From assembly GCA_025345505.1 (NCBI GenBank), contig JANVCC010000021.1, positions 25,096,599-25,160,598 on the forward strand: a DNA stretch of 64,000 nucleotides, in the 5' to 3' direction. Positions 12,766 through 24,164 of the stretch are shown in pieces. Source of the DNA: Todiramphus chloris collaris (taxonomy: Eukaryota > Chordata > Aves > Coraciiformes > Alcedinidae). The translations under genes were made by a program, and so were the position numbers. Position 1 is the first letter of the stretch. Every line of letters starts with the position of its first letter. The notes under the pieces are model-generated. The model searched no databases. It had not been told where the DNA came from and worked only from the letters and a program-made list of their open reading frames with translations.

Positions 12766-14310
12766 ATGGTAGAAGAAGATCAGGCTCAAGACCTTCTAAG
12801 GAGCTTGAAGGTGTGAAAGTCCATGGGACTTGATGAGATGCATCTGCAGGTCCTGAGGAAACTGGTGAATGAAGTTGATAAGCCACTTTCCATCATATTT
12901 AAGAAGTCTTGTCAGTCTGGTGAAGTTCCCATTTACTGGAAAGGGGGAAACAACCCCCATTTTTAAAAAGGGAAAAAAGGAAGACATAGGGAACTACAGG
13001 CCAGTCAGTGTCATCTCTGTGCACAGCAAGATCATGGATCAAGGATTCTGCTAGGGCACATAGAAATTAAGGGGGTGATTGGTGACAGCCAACATGTTTT
13101 CACTAAGGGCGAATTGTAACTGACAAATTTGGTGGCCTTCAACAATGGATTACTGCTTTGGTAAATAAAGGGAGAACAACTGACATCATCAGCCTGGACT
13201 TCTGCAAAGTATTTGACATTGTCCTGAATGACACCCTTGTCTCTAAATTGGAGGGACATGGATATGGGACATGGAACACTCAGTGGATAAGGATTTGGCT
13301 GGATGGTCACACTCAAAGAGTTGCAGTCAACAGCTCGGTATCTGAGTGGAGACCAGTGATGAGTGGCATTCCTCAGGGGTCGGTATTGGGACAGGTGCTG
13401 ATTAACATCTTTGCCAGTGACAAGAACAGTAGGATTGAGTGCACCCTCAGGAAGTTTGCAGAGTACACCAAGGTAGGTGATGTTGATAATCTAGAGGGGA
13501 AGGGATGCCATCCAGAGGGCCTTTGACAGGCTTGAGAGGCCAGTGCTTGCGAACTCATGAAGTTTTAAAAGGCCAAATATAAAGTCCTGTATCTGTGCTG
13601 GGGCAATCCTAAACATGAATACAGGCTGGGCAATGAGTGGACTGAGAGCAACCCTACAGAGAAGGGCTTGAAGGCACTGATAGATGAAAAACTGAATATA
13701 AGACATCAATGTGCACTTGCAGCTCAGAAAGCAGATCACATCCTGGGCTTCATCAAAAGCATGGCCATCAGGTCTAGGGAGGTGATTCTGCTACTCTACA
13801 CCAGTCTCATGAGAAGCCACCTAGAGTACTGCATTTAGCTCTGGGGGCCTCAACATAAGAAGGATGTGGATCTGTTGGAGTGAGTGTAGAGGAGGGCCAT
13901 AAAGATGATGAGCGGGCTGGAGCACCTCTCCTGTGTGGACAAGCTGAGAGACTTGGCATTGTTTTCCTGAAGAAAAGAAGGCTCTAGAGAAACGTTGTAG
14001 CAGCCTTCCAGTATCTGAAATGAGCCTACAAGAAGGTTGGTGCGGGACTTTTGACCAGGGTAGATAGTGATAGGACAGAGGTAGAGGCTTTAAAGAGGGT
14101 AGATTTAGATTTGATGTAAGGAAGAAGTTCTTCACCATGGGGGTGGTGAGACACTGAAGCAGGTTACCCAGAGAAGTTGTGGATGCCCCCTTCCTGGAAG
14201 TGTTCAAGAACAGGTTGGATGGAGGCTTTGAGCAACCTGGAAGATGTCCCCACCCATGGCAGGAGAGTTTAAACTAAATGATCTGCAAGGTCAGAAATAT
14301 TGCACTGTTT
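12766..14310 (+). mobile_element. CR1 LINE, 5'-truncated, RT half to 3' UTR
   Basis: This copy starts inside the ORF2 reverse transcriptase and runs to a degraded CR1 3' region. Recognisable pieces in order are the SMGLDE-like finger region (about 12,820), NYRPVS (near 12,990), the motif-A region with LDF..VFD (about 13,190), SGIPQGSVLG (about 13,365), the catalytic-motif area (about 13,455), and the thumb and C-terminal region with its VPFLEVFKN-like end (about 14,200). The 3' end keeps AACTAAATGATCTGCAAGGTC, a decayed form of the CR1 3' consensus, but lacks clean octamers. Multiple stops and frameshifts are present, so it is non-functional. Confidence 0.9.
12796..13540 (+). pseudogene. CR1 ORF2 reverse transcriptase fragment, inactive
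   Basis: Two overlapping frame segments (12,869-13,054 and 13,158-13,526) carry reverse transcriptase motifs. Segment one ends with the NYRPVS block. Segment two has a motif A whose aspartate is kept (SLDFCKVFD), then the PQGSVLG block. The catalytic F/Y-A-D-D position instead reads FAEYTK, so both catalytic aspartates are lost. With the frameshift between segments, this copy cannot encode a working enzyme. In an active CR1 this protein performs target-primed reverse transcription in the nucleus. Confidence 0.85.
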
Positions 14311-15030
14311 CTTAAGTATGTAATGGCCCCCTTGAGTGGACATATTTGAAGGCATGAAGCCAAAAGGTTAACCTTTTTAAAGGATATGGATTATTAATAC
14401 CTTGTCAAACCTCTGGTATTTCTATCTTTTCTGGTATACTACAAGCCTGTAAAGTATATTGTGAATAAATGTGTGAAACTATATTCCAAATTTTGTACAC
14501 TGAATGTGACTGTTTGACAAGAAAGTGATAATACAGTGAACACTCATAATCTTGGAAATAACTGTTTTGATTTTGAAAGATGAAACAAATTTTCAAAATA
14601 GGGCAGATAGCTTCATAGTGCATAACTTTGTAAGTATAATGTTTTGTGAAGCAGCTGAGAATCACTCTTAACAAAACTATGATATCTGGACAACCAGTAA
14701 CAAAAAAGAAATAAGGTTTTAATTTACATTAAAAAGATTTTAAAATTCTTACAATAAAAACCTATTATTTTTATAGAAATTGCATTAATTCATTATAAAA
14801 TATTTACTATTGAAGTAAAATCTGGAATTTTAATTCCAAACCAAACCTTAAAATCCAGGTCTGCCATGTCCTTCCATTACAACAAACAGCTCCGAAGGAG
14901 ATAGGGAAAAAAACAAACTTCCCTGCTTCTTGTCCCTGATTTTCAGGTTTTGTCGATATGCCCTGGCTATGGTATGGAAAATGCTCCATCCCTGCTTGAA
15001 TATATGACTGCATTCACTTTGCCTTTGACA
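14310..15030. other. AT-rich spacer between two CR1 copies
   Basis: No gene recognised. Open frames of 68-89 codons on minus (14,405-14,674 and 14,807-15,013) have no motif and resemble chance frames. The two CR1 copies flanking this spacer are in opposite orientation. Confidence 0.6.
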
Positions 15031-15098
15031 AGAGAATCATAGAATCAAAGAATCATTATGGTTGGAAAGGACCTCCAGGGTCATCATTTCTCTAACCA

Positions 15099-17860
15099 CT
15101 ACAACATATCCTCAAGCGCCACATCTATTCTGTCTTTAAACACCTCCAGGGATGGTGACTCCACCACCTCCCTGGGCTGCCTGCTCCAGTGCCTAACTAC
15201 CCTCTCAGTGAAGAATTTCCTCCTAATATCTAATCTAAACCTCCCCTGGTGCAACTTGAGCCCATTTCCCCTCGTTCTATCATTACTAATTTGAGAGAAG
15301 AGACCAACACCAGTCTCGCTACAACCTCCTTTTAGGTAGTTGTAGAAGGCAATAAGGTCTCCTCTCAGCCTCCTCTTCTCTAGACTAAACAAACCCAGTT
15401 CCCTCAGACACTCTTCATAGGGCATACTTTCCAGCCCTTTCACCAGCTTTGTTGCCCTTCTCTGCACTCACTCCAGCACCTCAATGACCCTCCTGTGTTG
15501 TGGCAACCAAAACTGGACACAGTACTCAAAGTGAGGTCTCACAAGTGCTGAGTATAGGGGTACAATCACCTCCCTGCTCCTAATGGTCACACTGTTTCTG
15601 ATCCAGGCCAGGATCCCATTGGCCTTCTTGGCCACCTGGGCACACTGCTGGCTCATGTTCAGCTGGCTATTGACCAACACCCCCAGGTTCTTTTCCACCA
15701 GGCAGCTCTCCAGCCACTCCTCCCCAAGCCTGTAGCGTTGCTGGGGGTTGTTGTGACCCAAGTGCATGGCCCGGCACTTGGCTTTGTTAAACTCCATGCA
15801 ATTGAGCTCATCCCATCTCTCCAGCAGGTCCAGATCTCGCTGCAGAGCCTTCCTACCCTCAAGCAGATCGACACTTGTGCTTAATTTTGTGTCATCTGCA
15901 AATTTACTGAGGGTACATTCAATTCCCTCATCCAGGTCATTGATGAATATATTAAACAAGACATGTCCCAAAACTGAGCCCTGAGGGACATCGCTTGTGA
16001 CTGGTCACCAACTGAATTTTACTCCGTTCACCACCACCCTCTGGGCTCGGCCATCCAGCCAGTTTCTAACCCAGCAAAGGGTCCTCCTGTCTATGCCATG
16101 ACCTGCCAGCTTCTCCAGCAGAATGCTGTGGGAAACGGTGTCAAATGCCTTCCTGAAGTCCAGGTAGACAACATCCACTACCTTGCCCTCATCCACTAGG
16201 TGGGTCAACTGATCATAGAAGGAGATCAGGTTGGTTCAACAGGACTTGCCCTTCATGAACCCATGCTGGCTGGGCCCGATCCCCCCATTGTCCTGCACTT
16301 GCTGTGTGATCACCCTCAAGATGAACTGTTCCATAATCTTTCCCAGGACCAAGGTCAGGCTGACAGGCCTGTAGTTCCCTGGATCATCCTTCCTGCCCTT
16401 CTTATAGACGGGTGTCACATTGGCAAGTCTCCAGTCATCTGGGACCTCCCCAGTTGACCAGGATCGCTGTTAAATGATGGAGAGAGGCTTGGTAAGTTCC
16501 TCTGCCAATTCCTTCAGTGCTCTCAGGTGGATCCCATCTGGCCCCATAGACTTGTGGGTTTCCAGTTGGCTTAGAAGATCATTAACTACCACTTCCTGGA
16601 TTATGAGGGGACTGTTCTGGTCTCCATCCCTATCTTCCAGTTCAGGGGATTGAATGCCATGAGGATAACCAGACTGACTATTAAAGACTGAGGCAAAGAA
16701 GGCATCAAGCACCTCAGCCTTTTCCTCATCCTTGATAACAATATTCCCCCTTGCATCCAGTAAGGGATGGAGATTCTCCCTAGTTCTTTTTTTGTTATTT
16801 ATATATTTGTAAAAACTCTTTTTGTTGTCTCTTGCAGCGGTGGGCAGGCTGAGTTCTAATTGAGCTTTTGCCCCCATAATATTCTTTCTACATAACCTAA
16901 CTAAATCCCTGTACTCTTCTTGAGTAGCCTGCCCCTTCTTCCAAAGGTGGTAGACTCTCCTCTTCCTCCTAAGTTCCACCAGAAGCTCCCCATTTAGCCA
17001 GGCCGGTCGTTTTCCCCGATGGTTCGTCTTACAACACATGGGGACAGCCTGCTCCTGGGCCTTTAAGAGTTCCTTTTTAAAAACAGTCCAGCCTTCCTGG
17101 ACCCCCTTGCCCTCTAGGACTGTACTGCAAGGGACTTTCTCAACCAGTGTCCTAAACAGGTTGAAGTCTGCCCTTCGGAAGTCCATGGTAATAGTTTTGC
17201 TGCTCCCCCTCCTTACTTGGGCAAGAATTGAAAACTCTATCATTTCATGGTCACTAAGCCCAAGATGGCCTCTGACCACCACATTACCCACCAGTCCCTC
17301 TCTGTTTGTGAAGAACAAGTCCAGCAAGGTACCTCCCCTGGTGGGCTCACTTACCAGCTGAGTCAGGAAGTTATCTTCCACACAGTCCAGGAACCTCCTG
17401 GACTGTTTCTCGTCTGCTGTGTTATATTTCCAGCAGATGTCTGGCAAGTTTTGATCTCCCACTGAACAAGGTCTTGCAATTTTGTGGCTTCTGCCAGTTG
17501 TCCATAGAATAATTCATCAACCTCTTCATTCTGGTTGGGTGGTCTATAACAGACCCCCAGCAGGACATCTACCTCATTGGCCTTCCTCAGCTTTACCCAT
17601 AAACATTCAACTGGTCCATCACACTTATTAACTTCTATACAATCAAAACACTCACATAGAGAGCCGTGCCACCACCCTTTCTATCTTGCCTATTCTGCTT
17701 ATAGAGCTTATAGCCATCCATTGCAGAACTCCACTCATGAGAATCATCCCACCATGTTTCTGCAATGGAGACTACATCATAGCAGACGTGTTTCACAATG
17801 GCTTCCAGCTCCTCCTGTTTGTTGCCCATGCTTCATGCATTTTTGTAGATGCACTTGAGC
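15099..17860 (-). pseudogene. CR1 ORF2, endonuclease-reverse transcriptase, inactive
   Basis: The endonuclease starts with MGNKQEELE and ETWWDDSHEW (17,635-17,829). An in-frame stop precedes the MGNK block, in a codon that is usually Arg in this family. YRPPNQNEEVDELF follows (about 17,545), then VGDQNLPDICW (usually GDFN) and LSDHEMIEF (16,470-17,462), the latter being the SDH motif of AP-type endonucleases. A 330-codon open frame spans the end of the endonuclease and the linker. The reverse transcriptase then runs through NYRPVSL (16,236-16,418), YLDFRKAFDTV (16,005-16,208), PQGSVLG and KFADDTKLS (15,468-15,971), with both catalytic aspartates kept. The C-terminal region ends with [14 protein letters not shown] (15,099-15,467). 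Stops or shifts near 17,840, 17,635-17,462, 16,470-16,418, 16,236 and 16,005 make it non-functional. Confidence 0.93.
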
Positions 17861-17864
17861 CAGT

Positions 17865-19022
17865 CTAGTGACTTCTCGCCCAACAATGACCTGCCACCCT
17901 TTTGCTCAACTTTGGCAGGTCCAGTTTTATCCCCTTCCCCCTTTGGACCCAGTTTAAAGCCCTCTCAATTTGCCCAGACAGCTCATATGCAAGAATTCTT
18001 TTCCCCCTTGGAGACAGATGAACTCCATTTGTTCCCTGCAGACCCCGTGCAGCATAAAGCTTCCCATGTTCAAAAAATCCAAAATGCTGTTGGTGGCACC
18101 AGCCTCTCAGCCACATATTAATCAGGTGGGTCTTCCTGCCTCTTTCAGTATCATTCCCTGCCACTGAAGGAATGGTGGAGAACACCACCTGGGTTCAAGC
18201 GATCTCCCCAGTGCCCTGAAGTCTTTTTTAATTGTTTTGAGGCTTCCCACTGTGGCATCATTACCAATCTGAATAACCAGTAAGGGATAGTAATCTGATG
18301 GCCGTACTAGACTAGGAAGTTTCCTTGTAATATCTCTGACCCCGGCCCCAGGGAGGTAGCAGACCTCCCTGTGGTGTGGGTCTGGCCGGCATATGGGGCC
18401 CTTGGTTCCCCTGAGAAGGGAGTCACCGATTACAATTACCCTCCTTTTTTTCTTTTTAGAACTAGTAACAATGCATGGGGGAGACTGATTAGCCCTGGGT
18501 GACTCCTCTGATGGACCTTCATCCCCATCGTCATTTGTTTTTCCCTCCAATTCCAGAGCCCTGTATTGGTTTTGCAAGGACAACCCAGAAGGTGAAGGGG
18601 AGGGAGGCTGGGATGGGCTTTGCCTGCCTCGCCAAGCAGGGACCTGTTTCCATTCCCCCTTGTTTCTTGGGTTTTCTTCATTTACCTGACAGCAAGAGAC
18701 TAGGGGATCCTCTCCTAACAGAGCCTCCACTTGCTCTGTCCTTAAGGATGGCTTAAGGATGACTCCACCAGTCTATTTCCCTCTCACACTCCCTTATTGT
18801 TCTCAGCCTTTTGGCATCCTCTTTTAGCTCAGCCACCAGGCTGAGCAGATCATCCACCTGGTCACACCAGACACAGGAGTGACCCCCATCAGCCTCTGCC
18901 AGCAGTGCCAGGCAGAAGCACTCACTGCAGCCGGAGACCTGGACACCAACGTGCTCCCAAAGGACCTCTGTCTGTGTTGCCATGTTCTTCTTTGTAGGAA
19001 ATTTAGCCCTCGTCACAACCAT
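17865..19022 (-). pseudogene. CR1 ORF1, SGNH/GDSL esterase-like, frameshifted
   Basis: Three frame segments make up the gene. 18,753-19,022 holds a Cys-rich N-terminus (CSECFC, then HSCVWC), followed by a leucine-rich stretch resembling a coiled coil. 18,122-18,730 holds a Pro/Ser-rich linker, a basic KKKKRR patch, the GDSLLRG block with the nucleophile serine, VCYLPGA, and a YYPLLVIQIGND block where the family normally has a G-T/S-N-D. 17,865-18,188 overlaps that segment in another frame, so a frameshift lies near 18,150-18,190. It carries HLINMWLRGWC and NGVHLSPRGKRIL. The usual acid/base pair of this family is D-x-x-H, and here the Asp position reads Asn. In active CR1-clade elements ORF1 binds RNA and has esterase activity. 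This copy cannot make that protein. Confidence 0.9.
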
Positions 19023-19024
19023 TG

Positions 19025-19438
19025 CTGTTTGGTTTTGGGGTTTCTATGTGGTTTTTTGTCTGTGGGTTTTGTTGGTTTTTTTTTTTTTTTTTTTTTAATT
19101 GTGTTTTTTTGGTTTGTTTTTTTTTTTCTAGTGCTCCTCCCACACACACCCTGCTAGCCACGCACCAACAAGTGAGACAGCTAGCTGTCTGTCTGTGGGT
19201 CTGAGCGCCGCTGCCGGGTTATCTGCGTTTAAATCTGCCACAGGTTCCCTGGAAATGCCCCCAGCACTTGGCCCTCTCGGATTCACTCGCAAGAGGGTCT
19301 CTTTCCCCTACCTGGACCTTCCCTGAGTCAGGGAACCCCAGTCCACCTCAAAAACCTCAAAAAAGGAGGAGAAAAAAGCACAGTACTTGGCAGCGGAGCT
19401 TGCTGGTGCCAGTGCTGCTGTCTCGCTGTGGGTCTGAG
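19025..19438 (-). promoter_or_regulatory. CR1 5' UTR / internal promoter region
   Basis: This is a GC-richer segment upstream of ORF1 on the minus strand. Two related blocks with CTGTGGGTCTGAG (plus, about 19,193 and 19,425) bracket it, giving a partial direct repeat at each side of the 5' UTR. In LINEs the 5' UTR carries the internal RNA polymerase II promoter, and promoter activity here is inferred from position only. The plus-strand T/G tract from 19,030 lies inside this region. Confidence 0.6.
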
Positions 19439-19439
19439 A

Positions 19440-20945
19440 AGTAAACTATCTTTTTTCCGTGCATTCTCATTAGAAACAGATATGTTATTGACCTCAATTG
19501 TCTCTAAGAAGAAGTTTATTCTCAAATCAAGTTAGAGAGTATACTTTGATAATTGAAGTTCAGTCATTCTTCATGCTCACTGGAGAAGTTTCTTTATGAT
19601 TGTCATTTGTTTCAAACCAAATTTGGGATGTATATCGGTGAAAACTTACTATTTCTTCATTACCTCTTAAAGTCACTGTGACAGCAGCTATGGTAAGAGC
19701 CAAATTTTAATGGTAGGATATTCACATCCTACTAACCACTAACTGAACACTTGTTGACAGTCTGAACAGATCAGCCACATTTCCTTCCTACTATCAATGT
19801 CTTTATCCCAGGAAGAAAAAAAATACAGTTTTACTGGATTTGCTACAAGCAGATGATATAAGGTAGTGGAAAATGTGGAAGATATCTTTTGTAAATATTA
19901 AAATTTACTTTACAAAGACAATCATTGAAGAATGCCACTTGCTTTTTTACTGGCACAATATAGTTGCTTTTGTGGAATATTTATGACAGTTTAATTACTC
20001 TTTGTGTAATAAGAGAGACTCTGACATACCTCAGCGAGGTACATACTGCCAGAAGGAGAAGTCTAGTTCTCAATTCTGATTCCCAAGTCTAAAACCAAAA
20101 TTCTTAGAATGTATCCTAGTGAACAGGTGTAACTTTTTCATCTGGAGTGTGGGGTGTAGGTTTTTTGATGGTTTAGAAGTGAGGGGAGGAGGGTGTGTGC
20201 TGGTGGTGTTTAATTTTGACTACTACACTTCTTGGTGTACTAGTTCTTTTTCTGTGTGAATGAGCCTTCACACTGTTGAACACTTATACTGTGTTTGAAA
20301 CCTGCATATTTATTTAAGGGTCCTTATCACATGTCTATTCCAAATTCTTTACTACTACAACTTTTTTTTTTTTTTTCATGAAAACTACAATACCATTAAG
20401 GTTTCCCTTATCATCACTAAATTAGAAGATAGGACATTACTGATCTAGTCACTCTTTGTGACATTTATTTCTGTTTATGGAAAACTATATTATGGAAGAT
20501 TGCATCATATTAAAGTTTTTGTGGTTCTGAGCAGTGCATATTTAAGTCTACTTCCTATCTCTTGATGCCTAGGGCATACATTAATAGGAATATTTTCAAT
20601 TCCATCTGCCTTAAGGCAAATTGTACAGAATGCATTTGCAAAGCAATATGATATATAAAATGTGGAGAATTTTCCATGCTGTATCAAATCATATTTCTTC
20701 AGTTTCATATTAAATTAATTTACCAACCATGTGAGAGCATGATCTTATGCAGCATGCAAGACAATGAATAATACTTGGAGTAGAAATTTATTAAGTACTT
20801 TTTTATATTTTTGGTATTGGCTTTTTTTTCCCCTAAACTTTTCCATCTCAAAATCAAAAGTATTACATAAAAAGACTATTACAATCAGAAAAGCTTTGAT
20901 TCATTTTTATGAAGGTGACACTTAATTTGTCTGGTGATGGATCTA
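19440..20945. other. AT-rich intergenic DNA
   Basis: No gene or element recognised. It includes a poly(T) of about 16 near 20,364. The 67-codon minus frame (20,505-20,708) has no motif. Confidence 0.6.
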
Positions 20946-20949
20946 GTCA

Positions 20950-21705
20950 ATATGCTGGAGGTCATTCAGAGGCTGCTGTCAGAGAGTCCTAGACAGGTCA
21001 AATGGGCTAAGAGAAACCTCATTAAAATCAACAAGGTAAATACAAAGTAAGAAAATGATACAGGCTAGGGACCAACTCTGGCAAAAAGGCCCTTGGTGGC
21101 ATCAAGCTGAACATGAGCCATCAGTGTCCCCTGGCACCAAAACCAGACAGCAGCATTAATAGAAGCACAGGCAGCAGGTCCAGGAAAGTGATTATTCATG
21201 CCTTTACACAGATCTGATTATTGTATCATCCACAGGAAAAACATCATTAAACTCATAAAGTATGGTCAGAACTGGACCACTTGTCTTATGACACTGGACC
21301 ACTTGTCTTATGACACTGAGGGACCAAGGTTTGTTCATCCTGGAGAAGACATGTCTATAGGGCTCCTAACAAACTCAGTGCCTATGGCAAAGTCAACAGG
21401 AGGCAAAGTCAGGACTTTCAACATGCAGCATGGTGGGAGGACTAAGAGGTAGTGGGAATAATTTGAAACAAAACCAGATTAGATAGGATGTAAGCAAAAA
21501 CTTTTTCCCCATGATGACAGTCAATCAACAGAGCAGGCTGTGCTGAGAGATTGCACCATCTTTGTCTTTAGAGACTTTCAAGACCCACCCAAACACAGCC
21601 CTGATGACTTGGTTTCTCAAAGCCCCTGATTTGAGTAAGAAGCTGGGCTAGAGACCCCCTGAAGTATCTTCCCACCTGAACTGCCCTTTGATCCTATAAA
21701 TACAA
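20950..21705 (+). mobile_element. Very old CR1 LINE relic, 3' half
   Basis: Heavily diverged, but colinear with CR1 C-terminal and 3' sequence. It opens with a GGTCAAATGGGCTAAGAGAAACCTCATTAAA-like block (near 20,996), has a TTCATCCTGGAGAAGACA block (about 21,335; usually TTCAGCCTGGAGAAGA), and finishes with CTGAACTGCCCTTTGATCCTATA (about 21,677), a decayed 3' end. It also holds a 22-bp tandem duplication. It resembles the ancient avian CR1 subfamilies more than the other copies in this window. Confidence 0.65.
21271..21314. repeat. 22-bp perfect tandem duplication
   Basis: Two identical 22-base units lie head to tail (21,271-21,292 and 21,293-21,314), followed by the first four bases of a third. 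The identity contrasts with the decay of the CR1 relic around it, so the duplication is recent or an assembly artefact. Confidence 0.9.
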
Positions 21706-21709
21706 CCTG

Positions 21710-22698
21710 GGTTTTTTGGGAAAAAAAAAAGCACATCAATACTGCATTTTCCAAAGTATCTTTGCATATACATCTGGTTGTAAGACTGTATTTTACAGTC
21801 TCATTTCACCACTCTATTATCCTACTTCTGTGAAGCATTCATAGTAAGTTCCAGTTTTTACTTCAATTTTAATAATTTTGATTAATCATGAAAGAAAGAT
21901 TTTCTTTTTTTTTTCAGCATAATATATCAAAACCAGAATGAATCTAAAGGAACTATATGATAACTTTTAGTATTGATAATTTGATAAAATTAACTCTAAA
22001 TTTCAGTATTGAGACAGTGATGCACACTATTTGTGTAATCTGTAACCTAGACAGGCCAGTTAAACCAGATGACATAGGTGATATAATCAATGTCATGTAA
22101 GTAATCAAACAAGGCATCTTCTATATTGCAATGCATTATTAACAAAGCAGTGTAGAATAAACTGCTTTCCTCTCCTTGACATGAACAGAGCTCTGCATGT
22201 TCCAGATCACCTAGAAAAGAAAACTAGAAAGCCTTGATGCAAAAAGAAGTTTGGAATAACTGACATATATCCCTTTCAGATTTATCCAAGTGGAAAGTTA
22301 TTCAAAACATTTATCTTGCATGCCCTGTCTCTTTTAATAATGTTACAGGTACAATAAATTGCTTAAATAAGATGTACATACTGAATTGGTTGTTATCAAC
22401 ACATTAAGAATTGCATTTCATGCCACACCAAAAAACTTTGATAACCTTCTTAATGGTACTGTGTGCTTTTTGAACATGAAGAGTGACAGAATTACATTCA
22501 TGAAATCCCAGGAGAGCTTGTGCTGCATGTCAGCCTAACATAATACTTTTCAATCCCTGAGAATGAAGAAAAAGGGAAAAAAAAAGAGGAATGGCTCAAG
22601 ATCTTCCTCTATCCAAGTCCTGGGCACCAACAAATCTATCAAGCATGTAACTGTTAAGTTCACAACTACATATCACAAAAGAAAAGTAATCTATTACA

Positions 22699-22733
<35 letters not shown>

Positions 22734-23000
22734 CCAAGAAAAACTAATTTAACTAAATAATTAGCATAGTCTTTCATATCAATAAAGGTCTCAGGTGCTC
22801 ATGGTCCACACAACTCTTTCCGGTAGAAGTCATAAAGAAAAGAATTTATGGAGAGAGATAAAATGAGGCATGTATTCATACTCATTAAAGAATTTCTGTT
22901 AAATCCATAAAGCTGGCAGTTCCTTTGACTCCTTTAAGACAAATAACAAAAAAAAAACAGAGGTGAAAAACTACAGTGATAACCTGATGGTACAGTTGAC
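21710..23000. other. AT-rich intergenic DNA
   Basis: No gene recognised. It contains the T15-A19 palindrome listed separately. The 65-codon plus frame (22,563-22,760) is Lys-rich because of A runs and is not a gene. Confidence 0.6.
22700..22733. repeat. T15-A19 perfect palindrome
   Basis: Fifteen T pass directly into nineteen A with no spacer. This could extrude as a hairpin and may be the scar of two head-to-head poly(A) tails, though no element body is recognised on either side. Confidence 0.9.
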
Positions 23001-23007
23001 ACACCTA

Positions 23008-23467
23008 TGACAGGATGCTATCCTGAGGGACCTGGATAAGCTTGAGGAGTGGGCCTGTGTGAACCTCATGATGTTCAACAAGGCCAAGTACAAGGTCCTG
23101 CACCAGGGTTGGGGCAAACCCTGGTATCAATACAGCCTGAGGGATAAACTGATTGAGAGCAGCCCTGTTGAGAAGAACTTGAGGATATTGGTGGATTAAG
23201 AAGAGTGTGCCCTAGTGAGGACACATCTGGAGTATTGTGCCCAGACTTGATAGAAGGAAGACATTTTTTACAATGAGGGCGATGAAACACTGGAACAGGT
23301 TGCCCAGAGTGGTGGTAGATGTTCCATCCCTGGAAACATTCAAGGTCAGGTTGTACTGGTCTCTGAGCAACTTCATCTAGTTAAACACATACCTATTCAT
23401 TGCAAGGGGGAATGGACTTGATGATCTTTAAAGGCCACTCCAACCCAAACTATTCTATGATTCTATA
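23008..23467 (+). mobile_element. CR1 LINE 3' fragment with internal deletions
   Basis: It begins in the ORF2 C-terminal region (GACCTGGATAAGCTTGAGGAGTGGG-like, near 23,030), then jumps by deletion to the 3' part (GAGTATTGTGCCCAG near 23,232; AACACTGGAACAGGTTGCCCAG near 23,286) and ends with the classic CTATTCTATGATTCTAT. About 460 bases remain of what would be over 1 kb without deletions. An LTR begins about 110 bases downstream. Confidence 0.9.
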
Positions 23468-23579
23468 AGTGTAGAAATTACTTTACACCTCGTCTGAACC
23501 AGGACTAGAGAGAAAAACATCCTACTCAAATATTCCTTTGGTCCACTGCCAAAAAAAAACCCCTTAGAATTAAAATAAC

Positions 23580-24161
23580 TGAACGTGGTTTGGCCTAATT
23601 GTGGGCTGGAAAGAGAATCTACATTATATTTCACTATTCCTCCTGGACTGACTAACTGCCCTGCATTAAGCTTGGTGACACTTCTTAGTAGTCACTTCAC
23701 TCAAATTTCTGTATAAGGTTGAGCGTGACAGAATCAACTACCTCTTTAACTCAGAAAAAAAAAATAAAAGGCTTAATGTAGGAACAAAATACTCTATTAA
23801 CACATAAGCAATCAATACACTATTACCTGACGCAGTGTGGTTTCAAGAGCCAAATATTTTTTTTTAAAAAACTTAGCAAGAAAACAGATTGTGGCATGAT
23901 AAAGACTTCCAGTTAAAGCAAAATTTTTAATAGAGAATTTCAGTTTCTAGTTCCTGGAGATGGCTGAATGCCTGCCTGATGATGGGCAGCTGTGAGTGAA
24001 TTCCTCCTTTTCCTTTGCTTGAGCACACAGCTTTTGCTTTCCATATTAAACTGTCTATATCTCAACTCATGAGTTTTCTCACTTTTACCCTTTTGATTTT
24101 CTTCCCCAGTAAGCAAGCAGCTGTGTGGGGCTTAGGTGCGTATCAAGGGTAAATCACAACA
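23580..24161 (+). mobile_element. Avian ERV LTR (3' part clear, 5' limit tentative)
   Basis: The 3' portion from about 23,960 carries TATTAAACTGTCTATATCTC with an ATTAAA signal (24,045-24,050), then GAGTTTTCTCACTTTTACCC, GTGTGGGGCTTAG, and an end at AAATCACAACA (24,161). That matches the U5 end typical of common avian LTRs. A possible start is near 23,580 (GTGGTTTGGCC). The middle has little I can align. No retroviral coding sequence adjoins it, so it is a solo or partial LTR. No target-site duplication was confirmed. Confidence 0.6.
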
Positions 24162-24164
24162 GCT

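Larger units (their letters stand above)
15032..19438 (-). mobile_element. Near full-length CR1 LINE, minus strand
   Basis: About 4.4 kb, close to the roughly 4.5 kb usual for full-length avian CR1. On the minus strand, in order, it holds a GC-rich 5' region (19,438 to about 19,025), ORF1 (about 19,022-17,865), ORF2 (about 17,860-15,099) and a short 3' UTR ending in octamer-like repeats (AGAATCATAGAATC on plus at 15,033). Most LINE copies are 5'-truncated, so keeping the 5' end is unusual. ORF1 and ORF2 are both broken by several stops and frameshifts but still read clearly, suggesting moderate age. A T/G-rich tract (about 19,030-19,130 on plus) lies where the 5' UTR meets ORF1. I could not identify target-site duplications, which CR1 usually lacks. 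Confidence 0.95.

Noticed and set aside
16200..16457. 85-codon plus frame within the CR1 copy
   Set aside because: Antisense shadow of the CR1 reverse transcriptase, which has clear motifs on the minus strand.
17038..17465. 107- and 72-codon plus frames
   Set aside because: Antisense shadows of the CR1 endonuclease region.
18879..19204. 92- and 60-codon plus frames with Phe-rich ends
   Set aside because: They cross the T/G tract and lie antisense to CR1 ORF1 and its 5' UTR.
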